From Spirosoma endbachense (GTDB lineage Bacteria; Bacteroidota; Bacteroidia; Cytophagales; Spirosomataceae): a stretch of DNA of 64,000 nucleotides. Shown here one piece after another: positions 16,982 through 27,147 of the stretch. Position 1 is the first letter of the stretch, and the number at the start of each line of letters is the position of its first letter. Below the pieces are notes generated by a model. It saw nothing but the letters and a program-made list of their open reading frames with translations, made no database searches and had not been told where the DNA came from. The stretch lies in assembly GCF_010233585.1 (NCBI RefSeq), contig NZ_CP045997.1:1763749-1827748 (forward strand). Reading direction: 5' to 3'. Made by a program: the position numbers and the translations under genes.

Positions 16982-18262
16982 CTATTGCTGATTCTCGACC
17001 AGTTTAAGAATTTTACCGTCGCCCAGATCACACATGTATAATTCATGCTTCTGATCTTCACCAAAGGCCGATATAGCACCAGCTCTGGAAACAATTTCCT
17101 GATTCGACCCTGCCTTATTCCCATCTGGCTTAAGCGCCCAGACACGCCCGCTGGCATAATCGGCATAAATATATTTTCCGCGTAATGACGGGTTTTGCGA
17201 GCCACGGTAAACGACTCCTCCGGTTATCGACACATTCCCCTGACTATGGCTATATTGCCAAATGGGCTCAATCAGGTTTTTCGGTGATGGATTATTGTCC
17301 GAATTATAATCCGCTCGCCCTTCTTTGATTCGCCAGCCGTAATTTCCGCCCTTTGTAACAATATCGATCTCTTCAATTTCATTCTGGCCAACATCACCCG
17401 CCCATAGTTGCCCCTGTTCATCGAAACTTATCCGCCAGGGATTCCGTAAACCGTACGCAAAAATCTCTTCACGAAAGCCCTCTTTATTATTAGCAAATGG
17501 GTTGTCGGCCGGAATGCCGTAGTTTCCTTTTTCGGTGCTGTTTACATCGATTCGTAGTATTTTCCCAAGCCAGCTACTCCGATCCTGTCCATTGTTCTTT
17601 GGATCACCTCCGCTCCCGCCATCACCCGTCGATACGTAGAGATAGCCATCAGGACCAAACAGCACTTTTCCGCCGTTATGGTTCGAATAAGGCTGTCTGA
17701 ATTTGAAAAGGATAACTTCTGATTTCGGATCAATCGTTGAGGCATCAACTGATGATGCCTTAAACCGACTGACTACCGTTTCTCGGGGATTGTCTTTCGT
17801 GTAATTGACAAAGAAGAACCCGTTCTCATTAAATTTGGGGTGAAAGGCCAGCCCCAGCAGCCCCATTTCTCCGCCGTAGGCTACGTTTTTACGAATGTCA
17901 AGATAGATCTGGGCGGCCGATGAATTTGCGTTGTTGTCAAATACTTTGATACGACCTGTTTGCTCAACCACAAATACCCGATTAGTCCCATCATTCGCGT
18001 AGGTATACTCTACCGGGGAATCGAATGTCAATTTGGGGTAGGCATTAATCACCCGAACTGGAGAGACGGATTTATCTGATTTGAAAACTGCCTGTGCAAT
18101 ACCTGCTTCTTCTACATTGGCTATAGTTTTAATATTGGAATTTATATCCGCCTTTTTGTCAGTCTGACAAAGCGACCATATAAACCACGAAAAACCGGCC
18201 GTAGCAACCAGCGAAATGAGTAATGCGTATATAGCCTTACCAAACATGGCAGTTCTTGTCAA
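16982..18262 (-). CDS. PQQ-dependent sugar dehydrogenase (sorbosone/aldose type)
   Basis: This 426-residue protein has an N-terminal membrane anchor or signal (about 10-30) and then a six-bladed beta-propeller of the glucose/sorbosone dehydrogenase family. Characteristic stretches are GGEMGLLGLAFHPKF, NHNGGKVLFGPDGYLYVSTGDGG with its catalytic His, LGKILRIDVN, RNPWRISFD and WAGDVGQNEIEEI. It should oxidise sugars or related alcohols in the periplasm with pyrroloquinoline quinone. No PQQ synthesis genes lie nearby, so the cofactor may be scavenged. Some relatives have no proven activity. Confidence 0.85.
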   Translation of the reverse strand: MTRTAMFGKAIYALLISLVATAGFSWFIWSLCQTDKKADINSNIKTIANVEEAGIAQAVFKSDKSVSPVRVINAYPKLTFDSPVEYTYANDGTNRVFVVEQTGRIKVFDNNANSSAAQIYLDIRKNVAYGGEMGLLGLAFHPKFNENGFFFVNYTKDNPRETVVSRFKASSVDASTIDPKSEVILFKFRQPYSNHNGGKVLFGPDGYLYVSTGDGGSGGDPKNNGQDRSSWLGKILRIDVNSTEKGNYGIPADNPFANNKEGFREEIFAYGLRNPWRISFDEQGQLWAGDVGQNEIEEIDIVTKGGNYGWRIKEGRADYNSDNNPSPKNLIEPIWQYSHSQGNVSITGGVVYRGSQNPSLRGKYIYADYASGRVWALKPDGNKAGSNQEIVSRAGAISAFGEDQKHELYMCDLGDGKILKLVENQQ

Positions 18263-18489
18263 CGTGTTGATGAACTACTAATAGATCAAATTCAGAGCCA
18301 AACTGGCCAGCCGAACTTTACGGTACGTTATTTGTTGTCATAGTAACAAAATACCTTCGTTTTTGAACGTAAATTGCGACCTGTGAGCTTTCCTGATCGT
18401 GTATCATTTCCTCAATACGGGGCAACTATTCTACTTTTTTTAGCTCTTTTATAGCGAACTGACTTGTATCGATTTTTGCATTGACTATT

Positions 18490-19335
18490 ATGATTGTCGC
18501 TAACTCTTCATTCCTTGACCACCTGCAGGCTCAGCGGACTCAATACCGCTATAAACTTCCCTCCCGGCCAGATGCCGGACGGTTTATTGACCAGCTCATG
18601 CGGCTTCTATTTCCGGTAACGCAGGATTGCCAGTCGGCCTCTCAGCACGTTGAGGAAACTTATCAAAAAATTCATCAGCAATTTATTCACCTGCTTCAGC
18701 CGTTAGCGTCTACGCTACCAGATAGCCCGGCGGTTATTACCGATCTGTTTTTTGAGCAATTACCGGCCATTTATGACAATCTGCTTCTGGATGCGCACGC
18801 TATTGTCGACAATGATCCGGCTGCTATTGGAATTGAAGAAGTTGTTGCGGTCTATCCGGGTTTTTACGCTATTTCGGTCTATCGCATTGCTCATGAGCTA
18901 CTTCGTCTGAACGTACCGCTCCTTCCCCGAATGCTGACCGAGTATGCACATGGTCACACGGGTATCGATATTCATCCGGGTGCGCAAATTGGGCGGTCAT
19001 TTTTCATTGATCACGGTACGGGGGTCGTTATTGGCGAAACCACCATCATTGGCACCAATGTTAAGGTTTATCAGGGTGTAACGCTGGGTGCAACACACGT
19101 CGCCAAATCAATGGCTCAGAAAAAACGTCACCCGACTATTGAAAATAACGTTGTTATCTATGCCAACGCTACCATTCTGGGTGGTCGTACTGTTGTCGGC
19201 CACGATTCAGTAATTGGCGGCAACGTTTGGCTGACCAGCAGTGTAGAGCCTTATTCCTTGGTTTACAATCAACACCAGACTGACGTTCGGCTTAAATCAC
19301 TTGAGGATGCCGAGCCGATCAATTTTGTCATCTGA
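18490..19335 (+). CDS. cysE: Serine O-acetyltransferase
   Basis: The 281-residue product makes O-acetylserine from serine and acetyl-CoA, the first step of cysteine synthesis. The C-terminal half is the left-handed beta-helix with hexapeptide repeats: [30 protein letters not shown] and [11 protein letters not shown]. The catalytic His lies in FIDHGTG. The N-terminal helical part is longer than in the short Bacillus form. The annotated frame opens at a TTG (18481) but the ATG at 18490 is preferred. cysK follows 125 bases later, placing both pathway steps together. Confidence 0.94.
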   Translation: MIVANSSFLDHLQAQRTQYRYKLPSRPDAGRFIDQLMRLLFPVTQDCQSASQHVEETYQKIHQQFIHLLQPLASTLPDSPAVITDLFFEQLPAIYDNLLLDAHAIVDNDPAAIGIEEVVAVYPGFYAISVYRIAHELLRLNVPLLPRMLTEYAHGHTGIDIHPGAQIGRSFFIDHGTGVVIGETTIIGTNVKVYQGVTLGATHVAKSMAQKKRHPTIENNVVIYANATILGGRTVVGHDSVIGGNVWLTSSVEPYSLVYNQHQTDVRLKSLEDAEPINFVI

Positions 19336-19350
19336 TTTAGTTATCGGGTA

Positions 19351-19437
19351 ATTAAGTAATAAGGGTAAATAGGTAGTTGGAGCCAGTGATTACACGGTTA
19401 CTTCAATCGCCCATTTACCCTTATTGACTATTTACCC
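19351..19437. repeat. Imperfect palindrome between cysE and cysK
   Basis: The 13-base arms AATAAGGGTAAAT (19358-19370) and ATTTACCCTTATT (19413-19425) are perfect, and flanking bases pair imperfectly (ATTAAG near 19351 with TAATTACC beyond 19437). The 42-base loop makes a simple terminator unlikely. It may modulate read-through from cysE to cysK. Confidence 0.45.
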
Positions 19438-19460
19438 ATTCACCCTAATTACCTAAAGCC

Positions 19461-20369
19461 ATGAAAGCCAATACAATTTTAGAGACCATCGGTCAAACAC
19501 CCCATGTTCGCCTGAACCGACTTTTTCCGGGTTATGAAGTGTGGATGAAGCTCGAACGGGCCAATCCTGGTGCCAGCATAAAAGACCGGATTGCACTGGC
19601 TATGATTGAGGATGCCGAAGCCAAAGGCATATTGACTACGGGAAGCACGATTGTTGAACCCACATCAGGCAACACAGGCATAGGTCTGGCGATGGTTGCA
19701 GCCGTAAAAGGGTATAAACTAATTCTGGTCATGCCCGAATCGATGAGCATTGAACGGCGAAAGATCATGGCCGCCTATGGCGCTGAATTTGATCTGACTC
19801 CCCGCGAACTGGGTATGAAAGGAGCCATTGCCAGGGCCCATGAACTAGTTGAGTCGACACCGAGTGCCTGGATGCCTCAACAATTTGAAAATCCCGCCAA
19901 TATCGACATTCATAAACGCACAACCGCGCAGGAAATTCTGGCTGATTTCCCCGAAGGTTTCGACGTACTCATTACAGGCGTTGGCACGGGTGGTCACCTT
20001 ACGGCTGTATCGGAAGTGCTAAAAGAGAAATTCCCGAATCTGAAAGCCTATGCTGTTGAACCTGAAGCATCGCCCGTCATAAGTGGTGGTGCTCCGGGTC
20101 CGCACCCCATTCAGGGTATTGGCGCAGGTTTCATTCCCCAGAATCTGCATGTCAATGCCATTGACGGCAGCATTCAGGTTAGCCGTGATGAAGCATTCGC
20201 CTGGGCACAGCGCGCAGCCAAGGAAGAAGCCATTTTCGTTGGTATTTCATCGGGGGCATCGCTGGCGGCCGTTTATAAAAAACTGCCTGAGATTACTCCG
20301 GGAAGTCGAATTTTGACATTCTGTTACGACACGGGTGAACGATATTTGTCAATCGAGGGGTTGTATTAA
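19461..20369 (+). CDS. cysK: Cysteine synthase (O-acetylserine sulfhydrylase)
   Basis: This 302-residue PLP enzyme joins sulfide to O-acetylserine to give cysteine. The PLP lysine is Lys41 in [11 protein letters not shown]. The substrate loop PTSGNTGIG is at 67-75 and the phosphate-binding loop GVGTGGHLT near 178. SSGAS near the C-terminus completes the site. Length and motifs fit CysK/CysM; the choice between them is not certain. It follows cysE on the same strand. The C-terminus of CysE ends in NFVI, compatible with the Ile-tail docking seen in cysteine synthase complexes. Confidence 0.95.
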   Translation: MKANTILETIGQTPHVRLNRLFPGYEVWMKLERANPGASIKDRIALAMIEDAEAKGILTTGSTIVEPTSGNTGIGLAMVAAVKGYKLILVMPESMSIERRKIMAAYGAEFDLTPRELGMKGAIARAHELVESTPSAWMPQQFENPANIDIHKRTTAQEILADFPEGFDVLITGVGTGGHLTAVSEVLKEKFPNLKAYAVEPEASPVISGGAPGPHPIQGIGAGFIPQNLHVNAIDGSIQVSRDEAFAWAQRAAKEEAIFVGISSGASLAAVYKKLPEITPGSRILTFCYDTGERYLSIEGLY

Positions 20370-20476
20370 GTAAGCAGCAATCTGTTGGCAACAGAAAGAA
20401 GTTGCTATTCAGCCTGCTCACTCTATGTATGTTATTGAGTTATTCATTAACTATTTACCACCTTCAGCGTTACTCT

Positions 20477-21346
20477 ATGAATCAACACTCTGCTACATTT
20501 CGTATAATTAAAGATACTATTTTCATTACCGCTGGGGTACTGGGTGCTGGTATGGGTATTAAAGGCTTTTTGCTTTCCAGCCATTTTATTGATGGGGGCG
20601 TTACAGGCATTTCAATGCTCCTGTCGTCTATCTTTAACATTCCACTTCCAATCTGGCTTTTAGTTATCAATTTACCCTTTATCGGTTTAGGCTACCGACA
20701 GTTTGGCCGGCAGTTTGCGTTCAAAAGCACACTGGGTATTGCTGGTCTATCGCTCAGCCTGGCTATTATTCCCTATCCCGACGTTACCCCCGATTTATTA
20801 TTAACCTCAGTTTTTGGGGGCTTCTTCATTGGGGCCGGTATTGGACTGGCTATGCGGGGGGGTGCCGTACTGGATGGAACAGAGATTGCTGCTCTCCTGA
20901 TCAGCCGAAGCAGCCCTATTCTGAAAGTGAGTGACGTTATTTTATTGCTTAACGTGGTCATTTTCAGCGCTGCGGCCTTTTTTCTGGGTGTCAGTCCGGC
21001 ACTTTATTCCATGATCACGTATTTCGCGGCCTCAAAAACAGTAGACTTCATTATCCACGGTATTGAAGAATACACGGCTGTTTTGATTATTTCCAGGCAT
21101 CACGAGCAAATCCGGAATCAGATCATCGATCGGGGCTGGGGCGTCACTGTGCTCAAAGGTCAGGAAGGCTACGGAAAACACGGTAGTCACCACGATATCG
21201 AGTCTGTCCTGTACGTTGTGCTCACCCGACTGGAATTGAACAGGCTACGCAGTATGATCATCTCGACCGACCCCAGGGCGTTTATCATTCAACACACGGT
21301 CGATGATGTGGCTGGTGGAAAAGTGAAGAGCCTTCCGTTGCATTGA
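20477..21346 (+). CDS. YitT family membrane protein (DUF161/DUF2179)
   Basis: The protein (289 residues from the ATG at 20477) has five to six hydrophobic segments followed by a soluble C-terminal domain. It shows the YitT hallmarks: GIKGFLLSSHFIDGGVTGISMLLS, FFIGAGIGLAMRGGAVLDGTEIAAL and the DUF2179 tail VTVLKGQEGYGKH. The function of the family is unknown; some members look like permeases. The frame is open from 20402, but those extra residues do not resemble the family. It follows cysK by about 108 bases. Confidence 0.88.
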   Translation: MNQHSATFRIIKDTIFITAGVLGAGMGIKGFLLSSHFIDGGVTGISMLLSSIFNIPLPIWLLVINLPFIGLGYRQFGRQFAFKSTLGIAGLSLSLAIIPYPDVTPDLLLTSVFGGFFIGAGIGLAMRGGAVLDGTEIAALLISRSSPILKVSDVILLLNVVIFSAAAFFLGVSPALYSMITYFAASKTVDFIIHGIEEYTAVLIISRHHEQIRNQIIDRGWGVTVLKGQEGYGKHGSHHDIESVLYVVLTRLELNRLRSMIISTDPRAFIIQHTVDDVAGGKVKSLPLH

Positions 21347-21393
21347 CCGCTTCTTTTCTCCAGTAGACTTTCGTTTTCTACCTTCCATACTGA

Positions 21394-21431
21394 TTAACCT
21401 GGCCAGCAATCTTCCCCTGTGGCCAGGTTAA
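21394..21431 (+). terminator. Terminator-like hairpin after the YitT gene
   Basis: Twelve-base perfect arms TTAACCTGGCCA (21394-21405) and TGGCCAGGTTAA (21420-21431) surround a 14-base loop, 48 bases after the stop. There is no long T-tract, so it could also be a stability hairpin. Confidence 0.55.
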
Positions 21432-21555
21432 CTTACCGTAGCTTTATCCGCTGATACTCGTTTTTGCCCGCTCGTGGAGAAATCCCGCGCCACGAACTGA
21501 TTTCTGACTCTTTCCCTTGAAATCGGTTCTCTGGACAGCCTAAACGACATACAGT

Positions 21556-23988
21556 ATGCAGTTCTTTCTACGTACGTACTTTTTATTCTTTCTTATTTTT
21601 GGCGGATATATTGCCCTTGCTCAGAATGGTCCTAATGTTCTCGGTAGCGTACACGATCCGGCAGGCGCCGTAGTTGAGTTTGCAACCGTAGCCTTACATC
21701 GGGCTACTGACTCGACGGTAGTTAAGACCGAGTTCAGCAACGCTTCCGGTGCTTATCAGTTCGCGGCTGTTCCGGCAGGTCGTTATTTTGTATCAGCCTC
21801 TCTGGTTGGATTCAGCCGCTCACAGACTGGTCCTTTTGCGATATCTTCGTTTAACGAAACGTTGCCTGTCATTCAGCTGAAACCCAGTGGTACAACCCAG
21901 TTGAAAGAAGTAACCGTTCAGGCTCGCAAGCCCCTCTTCGAACGCGAAAACGACCGGATTGTCGTCAATGTAGATGCCAGTCCACTCAGCGCGGGAGCTA
22001 CTTCGCTTGAAATTCTCAGCCGCTCTCCGGGTGTAACGGTCGATCAGAATGATAACCTTGCGCTTCGTGGGAAGCAGGGCGTTCTGGTTCTGATTGATGG
22101 CAAGCGCGTGCCCATGACTGGAGCCGAGCTAGCCGATATGTTACGCTCGTTACCGGCCAATTCTGTCGAAAAGATTGAATTGATCACCAACCCACCTGCC
22201 AAATACGACGCAGCTGGCAGCGCCGGTATCATTGCGATCAAACTGAAAAAAGATGGTCGCCAGGGCACCAACGGTAGTGTGACTGCCAGCTATGGGTATG
22301 GCCGCTATGGTAAGCTGGCGAGTGGCCTAACGCTTAATCACCGACACAAAAAATTAAACATCTTCGGGAGCTATAATTATAATGTTCGCAATGTTTTCAC
22401 GCAACTGACGCTGCATCGGGACTTTTACCAGAATAATCTGTTTACTGGCAGCAGCGATCAGGACAATGCGGGCAAGACACGTTACATCACCAATACCTAT
22501 CGGGCTGGCCTGGATTATACCCTGTCGAAGCGAACTCTGCTGGGTGTGGTCGTCAATGGGATGGACATGGATGCCAAAGCCAGCATTCCGAATGTTACGA
22601 AAACATTCGGGGCCGAGGGACAACTGCAATCCAGTTATCAGTCGGCAAACAATCGTGGGCTGCGCATGCCGAATGTAGCCACAAACCTGAACCTAAAACA
22701 CAGCTTTGACTCGACAGGAAAACGGGAATTGACGGCTGACATTGATTTTGCTCATTATGAAACCCACCGATTACAAAATCTGGCTACCACTTATATCGTG
22801 CCGGTCATTGCTCCGACTGTATTAGCCGGTGATCTGAACGGCGGTTTGAATATTACGTCTTTTAAAGCCGACTACGTCCACTCGCTGCCCAATCAGGCAC
22901 GGCTGGAGGGAGGCATTAAAACCAGTTGGGTTAATTCGGACAACGATGTGCTGTTTACAAACCTGATTGAAGGGCAGGCTATAATCGATACCGGGAAAAC
23001 CAATCATTTCCGCTACAACGAAAACATCACCGCAGCTTATATTACGATCAATAAGACAATCAAAAAGCTATCGGTACAGGCGGGTTTGCGGGGGGAGCAG
23101 ACCATTGCCAAAGGCGTTCAGGTTATTGGCAACAACGACTTTAAGCGAAACTATTTTCAGTTATTTCCCAGCGTATTTCTCAAGCAGTCTTTGTCGAAAA
23201 CGCATGATCTAAGCGTATCGTTAAGCCGTCGGATCGATCGCCCGACCTATAACCAGCTTAACCCGTTTCGCGCCTACATCGATGCAACGACCTACTTCTC
23301 CGGGAATCCATCGCTGTTTCCGCAGTTGAGTTACAACGTTGAGCTAACGCACACCTTTAAGCAGAAATTTATCACATCAATCAGCTATAGCCGGACTGAT
23401 CAACCTATCATCAGCGTTGTTCAACCCGCCCCTGAAGGCAATCGGCAGGCCGTGTCTACCTTTCAGAACCTGACCCGCTCAGACTACTATGGCCTGACCA
23501 TGACGATTCCGGTTCAACCGACAAGCTGGTGGTCGATGGATAATAACCTGGTGGCTTATTATCAGCGGTTTATCGGTGAACTGGCCGGGACATCGCTGAA
23601 CGCAGGTTTGCCAGCTTACACGATCAACTGTACAAACACCTTTACACTCGGGCACGGCTGGACCGCCGACCTGACCGGGAATTATCAGTCGCATCAATTA
23701 TACGGATTTCTGGATATTCAACCGCTGGGGCAGCTAAATATTGGCCTTCAGAAAAGCATGTGGAATAAGAAAGGAACCCTGAAACTGAACATGACAGACA
23801 TTTTCTATACCAGTCCATTTCACGCTACATCTGAGTATGCAAACTATAGGGAACAATTTAACCAGCGGCAGGATACACGGGTGGCCACGGCCTCACTCAC
23901 CTATCGTTTCGGAAATGACACACTGACTCCATCACGCCGACGGACAGGTGGTGCTGAAGATGAAAAACGCCGGGCCGGTGGTGCATAA
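21556..23988 (+). CDS. Outer-membrane beta-barrel protein (TonB-receptor-like)
   Basis: This 810-residue protein has a signal peptide (to about residue 22, ending IALAQ), a carboxypeptidase-like regulatory domain (about 28-105) and a plug-like domain containing VLVLIDGKRVP and SVEKIELITNPPAKYDAAGSAG. A long beta-barrel with repeated aromatic-terminated strands completes it. This matches the outer-membrane beta-barrel family 3 group common in Bacteroidota. It is probably a passive or TonB-linked envelope protein; no TonB box is obvious and no SusD partner is adjacent. The tail after the last strand (SLTYRF) is basic and glycine-rich (about 30 residues), which is unusual for a barrel C-terminus. 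Confidence 0.88.
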   Translation: MQFFLRTYFLFFLIFGGYIALAQNGPNVLGSVHDPAGAVVEFATVALHRATDSTVVKTEFSNASGAYQFAAVPAGRYFVSASLVGFSRSQTGPFAISSFNETLPVIQLKPSGTTQLKEVTVQARKPLFERENDRIVVNVDASPLSAGATSLEILSRSPGVTVDQNDNLALRGKQGVLVLIDGKRVPMTGAELADMLRSLPANSVEKIELITNPPAKYDAAGSAGIIAIKLKKDGRQGTNGSVTASYGYGRYGKLASGLTLNHRHKKLNIFGSYNYNVRNVFTQLTLHRDFYQNNLFTGSSDQDNAGKTRYITNTYRAGLDYTLSKRTLLGVVVNGMDMDAKASIPNVTKTFGAEGQLQSSYQSANNRGLRMPNVATNLNLKHSFDSTGKRELTADIDFAHYETHRLQNLATTYIVPVIAPTVLAGDLNGGLNITSFKADYVHSLPNQARLEGGIKTSWVNSDNDVLFTNLIEGQAIIDTGKTNHFRYNENITAAYITINKTIKKLSVQAGLRGEQTIAKGVQVIGNNDFKRNYFQLFPSVFLKQSLSKTHDLSVSLSRRIDRPTYNQLNPFRAYIDATTYFSGNPSLFPQLSYNVELTHTFKQKFITSISYSRTDQPIISVVQPAPEGNRQAVSTFQNLTRSDYYGLTMTIPVQPTSWWSMDNNLVAYYQRFIGELAGTSLNAGLPAYTINCTNTFTLGHGWTADLTGNYQSHQLYGFLDIQPLGQLNIGLQKSMWNKKGTLKLNMTDIFYTSPFHATSEYANYREQFNQRQDTRVATASLTYRFGNDTLTPSRRRTGGAEDEKRRAGGA

Positions 23989-24039
23989 GACAATAGATTA
24001 CGCAGCCTTTGAACATTACCTAACAACTACCTGAACGTG

Positions 24040-24068
24040 CTTCCCGGAAGTTTTAAACTTTCGGGAAG
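24040..24068 (+). terminator. Intrinsic terminator after the beta-barrel gene
   Basis: Arms at 24040-24053 and 24055-24068 pair around the central TTTTAAAC region with one wobble pair, and six T residues follow. It is a textbook rho-independent terminator 50 bases after the stop. Confidence 0.75.
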
Positions 24069-24119
24069 TTTTTTATAGAAGCAATCCGTTACCAGAAATG
24101 GTTTTATCCGTCAGGCGAA

Positions 24120-24980
24120 TTACCGTGTCGCAAACTGTTCCATTGTTGTCTGCGGCTTGCCCAGGTCGGCCCAGGTTCGTTCGGAGCTAAATGTTTCTGG
24201 GTAGTTGTTGAGAGCCCCGGTAATATGCCAGCCATAATCAGCCTGCGCAGAAAAAAGCCGACCAACCTTCATCAGAACAGGTGGAGTTGTTACAATAGCC
24301 AGCTTTTCTTTGCGATAGGCATTGACAAAACGTTCAGCCGCTTCGTGTTGCGTAATGGCTTCTGGCCCCTGAATATCGTACTCCTGATTCTGATCAGCGG
24401 CTACAATTTGCAGGGCACGAACGACCTGTTTCCCGTAGTCATGGGCCGCTATGTACCAGGGTTTCATAGCAGACCGACCCACCAGCACTACGAAACGATT
24501 AACCCGTTGCGTACCGTTGATTGAATCCATGAAACAGGATGGATAAAAAATACTGTAGGGAATACCTGAGTCTTTAATTAGCCGAACTGCCTTCTGCTTT
24601 ACACCAAATACCCACCAGCGAAAGCCGTTCATGCCCTGGTAGCGCATGATAATTGATGACAGATAAGCTATTCGACGAATACCTACGTGTTTAGCTGCTT
24701 CGATCAAATTAGCTAATCCCTCTGCTTCGGTATGAAAATCGGCCTGTTTCTCGTGCTGTTTGATGGATAGGTTTAGATAAACCGTATCTATTCCACGTAG
24801 TGCATTGGCAAGGCTATCGATACTCCGTAAATCACCGGCAACAACATCGACACCAGGAAATCGCTGCTGTGTCGCAACGACATTACGAGCAATGAGTCGA
24901 ACTGAAAAACCGGCGTCAATTAATTCGCGGGTAACAGGTTGGCCGAGCATCCCCGTTCCACCAATGATGGCAACATGCAT
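24120..24980 (-). CDS. NmrA-like NAD(P)H-binding protein
   Basis: This 286-residue protein is an atypical short-chain dehydrogenase. It begins with the dinucleotide-binding motif GGTGMLGQP (8-16) and has VVAGDLRSIDSLANALRG, the typical second-strand region, then YLSSIIM where the classical catalytic Tyr-x-x-x-Lys is not clear. Such NmrA/HSCARG proteins sense redox or reduce quinones. The TetR gene ends 28 bases upstream on the same strand, so the two are likely one operon and the regulator may respond to this enzyme's substrate. Confidence 0.83.
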   Translation of the reverse strand: MHVAIIGGTGMLGQPVTRELIDAGFSVRLIARNVVATQQRFPGVDVVAGDLRSIDSLANALRGIDTVYLNLSIKQHEKQADFHTEAEGLANLIEAAKHVGIRRIAYLSSIIMRYQGMNGFRWWVFGVKQKAVRLIKDSGIPYSIFYPSCFMDSINGTQRVNRFVVLVGRSAMKPWYIAAHDYGKQVVRALQIVAADQNQEYDIQGPEAITQHEAAERFVNAYRKEKLAIVTTPPVLMKVGRLFSAQADYGWHITGALNNYPETFSSERTWADLGKPQTTMEQFATR

Positions 24981-25007
24981 AGTGTAGCCGGCTTGGAATG
25001 CCAGTTC

Positions 25008-25601
25008 TTAGCGAAGCCCGCGTACAAACCGGCGCATGGCATCACGATAGACCTGCTCCGACTTATCGAGTGGCTGCTGGTCTTTCAGCAACATGGCTAA
25101 CATAATCATGCCGTGCGAAACAGACCACCATTCGAAGTAGAGTCGCTGAATACTTTCTTTTGCTTTGGGGATGAAAGAAAAAATGATTTCGCTAACGATA
25201 GTGCTGACATCCTGCATGGCATCCGACTCACAAACGGGGAGCGTGCAGTAAGCTCCGTTCAGATTATACATTACCTGATAAATTTCAGGCTGTTGCCGGG
25301 CAAAGTCCCACTGAATGAGCGATATCTCATAAAGTCGCTTTTCCGGATCACGGTATAGCTTTAAGATGCGTTCATATTCCTGATGCAGGAATCGAAACCC
25401 TTCGTTTCTGATTTCATTCAGCAACACGTCCTTGCTGTCGAAGTATTCATAAACGATAGGAGCACTATATTCAATTGCGTCAGCGATTTTACGAATCGAG
25501 ACAGCTTGCCAGCCTTCCCGGCGGGCGATGGCTTTGGCAGTCCCTAATATCCCTGAGCGGGTATTTTCGCGGGACCGTGGCTTACGTTCAATGACTTCCA
25601 T
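25008..25601 (-). CDS. TetR/AcrR family transcriptional regulator
   Basis: This 197-residue regulator has the TetR N-terminal helix-turn-helix: ILGTAKAIARREGWQAVSIRKIADAIEYSAPIVYEYFDSKDVLL (about 19-62). The C-terminal part resembles the WHG-type ligand domain with repeated helices (QQPEIYQVMYNLNGAY and YFEWWSVSHGMIML). TetR proteins usually repress the operon they are in. The only gene downstream is the NmrA-like oxidoreductase, the probable target. Confidence 0.9.
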   Translation of the reverse strand: MEVIERKPRSRENTRSGILGTAKAIARREGWQAVSIRKIADAIEYSAPIVYEYFDSKDVLLNEIRNEGFRFLHQEYERILKLYRDPEKRLYEISLIQWDFARQQPEIYQVMYNLNGAYCTLPVCESDAMQDVSTIVSEIIFSFIPKAKESIQRLYFEWWSVSHGMIMLAMLLKDQQPLDKSEQVYRDAMRRFVRGLR

Positions 25602-25826
25602 AGATGATCAGCCTTTATTTAACGGTGGTAAGTTGGCTTAGTTAACGGTGGTAAATTGGCTGAAAACTACGGATTTATGATCGCATAATCTAAGATTAAT
25701 GTAAAATTTCTAAAAAAAATCAAATATTCTCTTTGGTAACTTTAAAAAGATAGGATTTGGGCGGCAATTTACTGAAACCGGTCTCTTTACGATGATAACC
25801 TATTGCTACAACAAGCTGATAGTCAA

Positions 25827-26597
25827 CTATAGCCCTCGTTCGGCCACTAGCCAAACACCTGCATCACCGAGCGCGTAAGGATCGCCCTCAACCGTACCGT
25901 AACAGGCAATAACGGTAAATCCGGCCTCAAGAAAGAGACGAGTCAGCTCCGCCAATGTGTACACAAAATGGTGCGCGGTTCGCGTCTGCACTTCGCCACC
26001 ACGCACATAAGTAAGGTGCGAATCGATACGGCTTTCGAGCGGATCATACTGATTCTCGACCAGAAACAGGATTGGCTGTTCTTCTGCTTCGCCAACAGGT
26101 TGCCAGTTCCGTTCCTGATAATCGGGAAGGACCGATTCAGCGATCATTTCTGAATGGGCGAGAAATCGGCCACCGGGTTTCAATAAACCCGCTATTCGGG
26201 TCAGGAAAGCCAGCATATCGGGCCGGGGGAAAAAGCTAAAACTATTCCCTAAACAATAGGCTGCATCAAATGGGCCACTGTGCGCCAGATCAGCAACCGG
26301 CATAGCCAGAAAATCAGCTTGCACTGCTTCCAGCGACAATTTTTCACGCTTAGCGGCCAATTTGATCTCCTTGATGTATTCTTCCGATATGTCTACCCCC
26401 ATGACGCGGGCACCCATCCGGGCCAACGGCAAAGCATGGCGACCATAGCCACAAAAAATGTCGAGTACTCGATCATCCGGACCGAACTCCAGTGTTTCAA
26501 CGAGCAATTCAAGATCCAGTTGAGTCTGTTCTTCGGTTTGAGCCGCTTTCCAGGCTTCCTGTGGTAATCCGTGGAAAAAAGTATGATACCAGGCCAT
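25827..26597 (-). CDS. Class I SAM-dependent methyltransferase
   Basis: This 256-residue protein has a Rossmann-fold methyltransferase domain. Motif I is VLDIFCGYGRHALPLA (about 43-58), then VMGVDISEEYI (motif II) and DAAYCLGNSFSFF where motif IV lies. A C-terminal beta extension (ESRIDSHLTYVRGGEVQTRTAHHFVYTLAEL) is typical of the small-molecule methyltransferase group. The acceptor is unknown. It is separated from the upstream peroxiredoxin gene by a strong hairpin, so it probably has its own promoter. Confidence 0.88.
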   Translation of the reverse strand: MAWYHTFFHGLPQEAWKAAQTEEQTQLDLELLVETLEFGPDDRVLDIFCGYGRHALPLARMGARVMGVDISEEYIKEIKLAAKREKLSLEAVQADFLAMPVADLAHSGPFDAAYCLGNSFSFFPRPDMLAFLTRIAGLLKPGGRFLAHSEMIAESVLPDYQERNWQPVGEAEEQPILFLVENQYDPLESRIDSHLTYVRGGEVQTRTAHHFVYTLAELTRLFLEAGFTVIACYGTVEGDPYALGDAGVWLVAERGL

Positions 26598-26607
26598 TTT
26601 TTAACGA

Positions 26608-26668
26608 ATGACACCTGAATGATCAAGAATGATCAATGTTTGTTCATTCTTGATCATTCAGGTGTCAT
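26608..26668 (-). terminator. Long hairpin after the peroxiredoxin gene
   Basis: Twenty-five-base perfect arms (26608-26632 and 26644-26668) surround an 11-base loop, 11 bases beyond the peroxiredoxin stop on the minus strand and 10 bases before the methyltransferase start. It would cut expression between the two genes or attenuate the second. Confidence 0.7.
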
Positions 26669-26679
26669 CATTTATCTGA

Positions 26680-27147
26680 TTAGTTAAGTAAGGAGAGTGT
26701 TTGTCGAACGGCCAGAAAATCAGGGATATCGCCCGCACTTTCGAGAACTTCGGCATATTGAATAACCCCGTCCTTGTCGACGACAAACGCAGAACGCTTA
26801 CTAACGCCCTTCAAATTCATGACGAACGTTTCGTAGTAGGTGTTATATGCTTTGGAAACTTCTTTGTTAAAATCCGATAACAGATTAAATGGAAACTTCT
26901 GATCTTCTTTAAACTTAGCCAGTGTGAATGGTGAATCGACCGAAATGGCTAAAATTTCGGCGTCCAGATTTGAATAAGTGGCAATGTTATCGCGCATTTC
27001 GCACAGTTCAGCTGTGCATACGCTGGTAAACGCCATCGGGAAAAAGAGTACGACTACATTCTTACCTTGAAAACCTGAGAGTGAAACTTCTTTCCTTTCG
27101 CTGTTGAAAAGTGTGAAATCTGGAGCTTTTTGGCCGGGGATTGGCAT
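26680..27147 (-). CDS. Peroxiredoxin (BCP/AhpE-like)
   Basis: This 155-residue thiol peroxidase reduces hydroperoxides in the cytoplasm. The peroxidatic Cys44 lies in FPMAFTSVCTAELCE, with a second Cys49 five residues on, as in atypical two-Cys BCP enzymes; this gives an intramolecular disulfide route. The conserved GKNVVVLFFP strand and the Arg-containing RSAFVVDKDGVIQY are present. Size is normal. It is a single gene divergent from the ROK kinase, with an AT-rich leader. Confidence 0.92.
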   Translation of the reverse strand: MPIPGQKAPDFTLFNSERKEVSLSGFQGKNVVVLFFPMAFTSVCTAELCEMRDNIATYSNLDAEILAISVDSPFTLAKFKEDQKFPFNLLSDFNKEVSKAYNTYYETFVMNLKGVSKRSAFVVDKDGVIQYAEVLESAGDIPDFLAVRQTLSLLN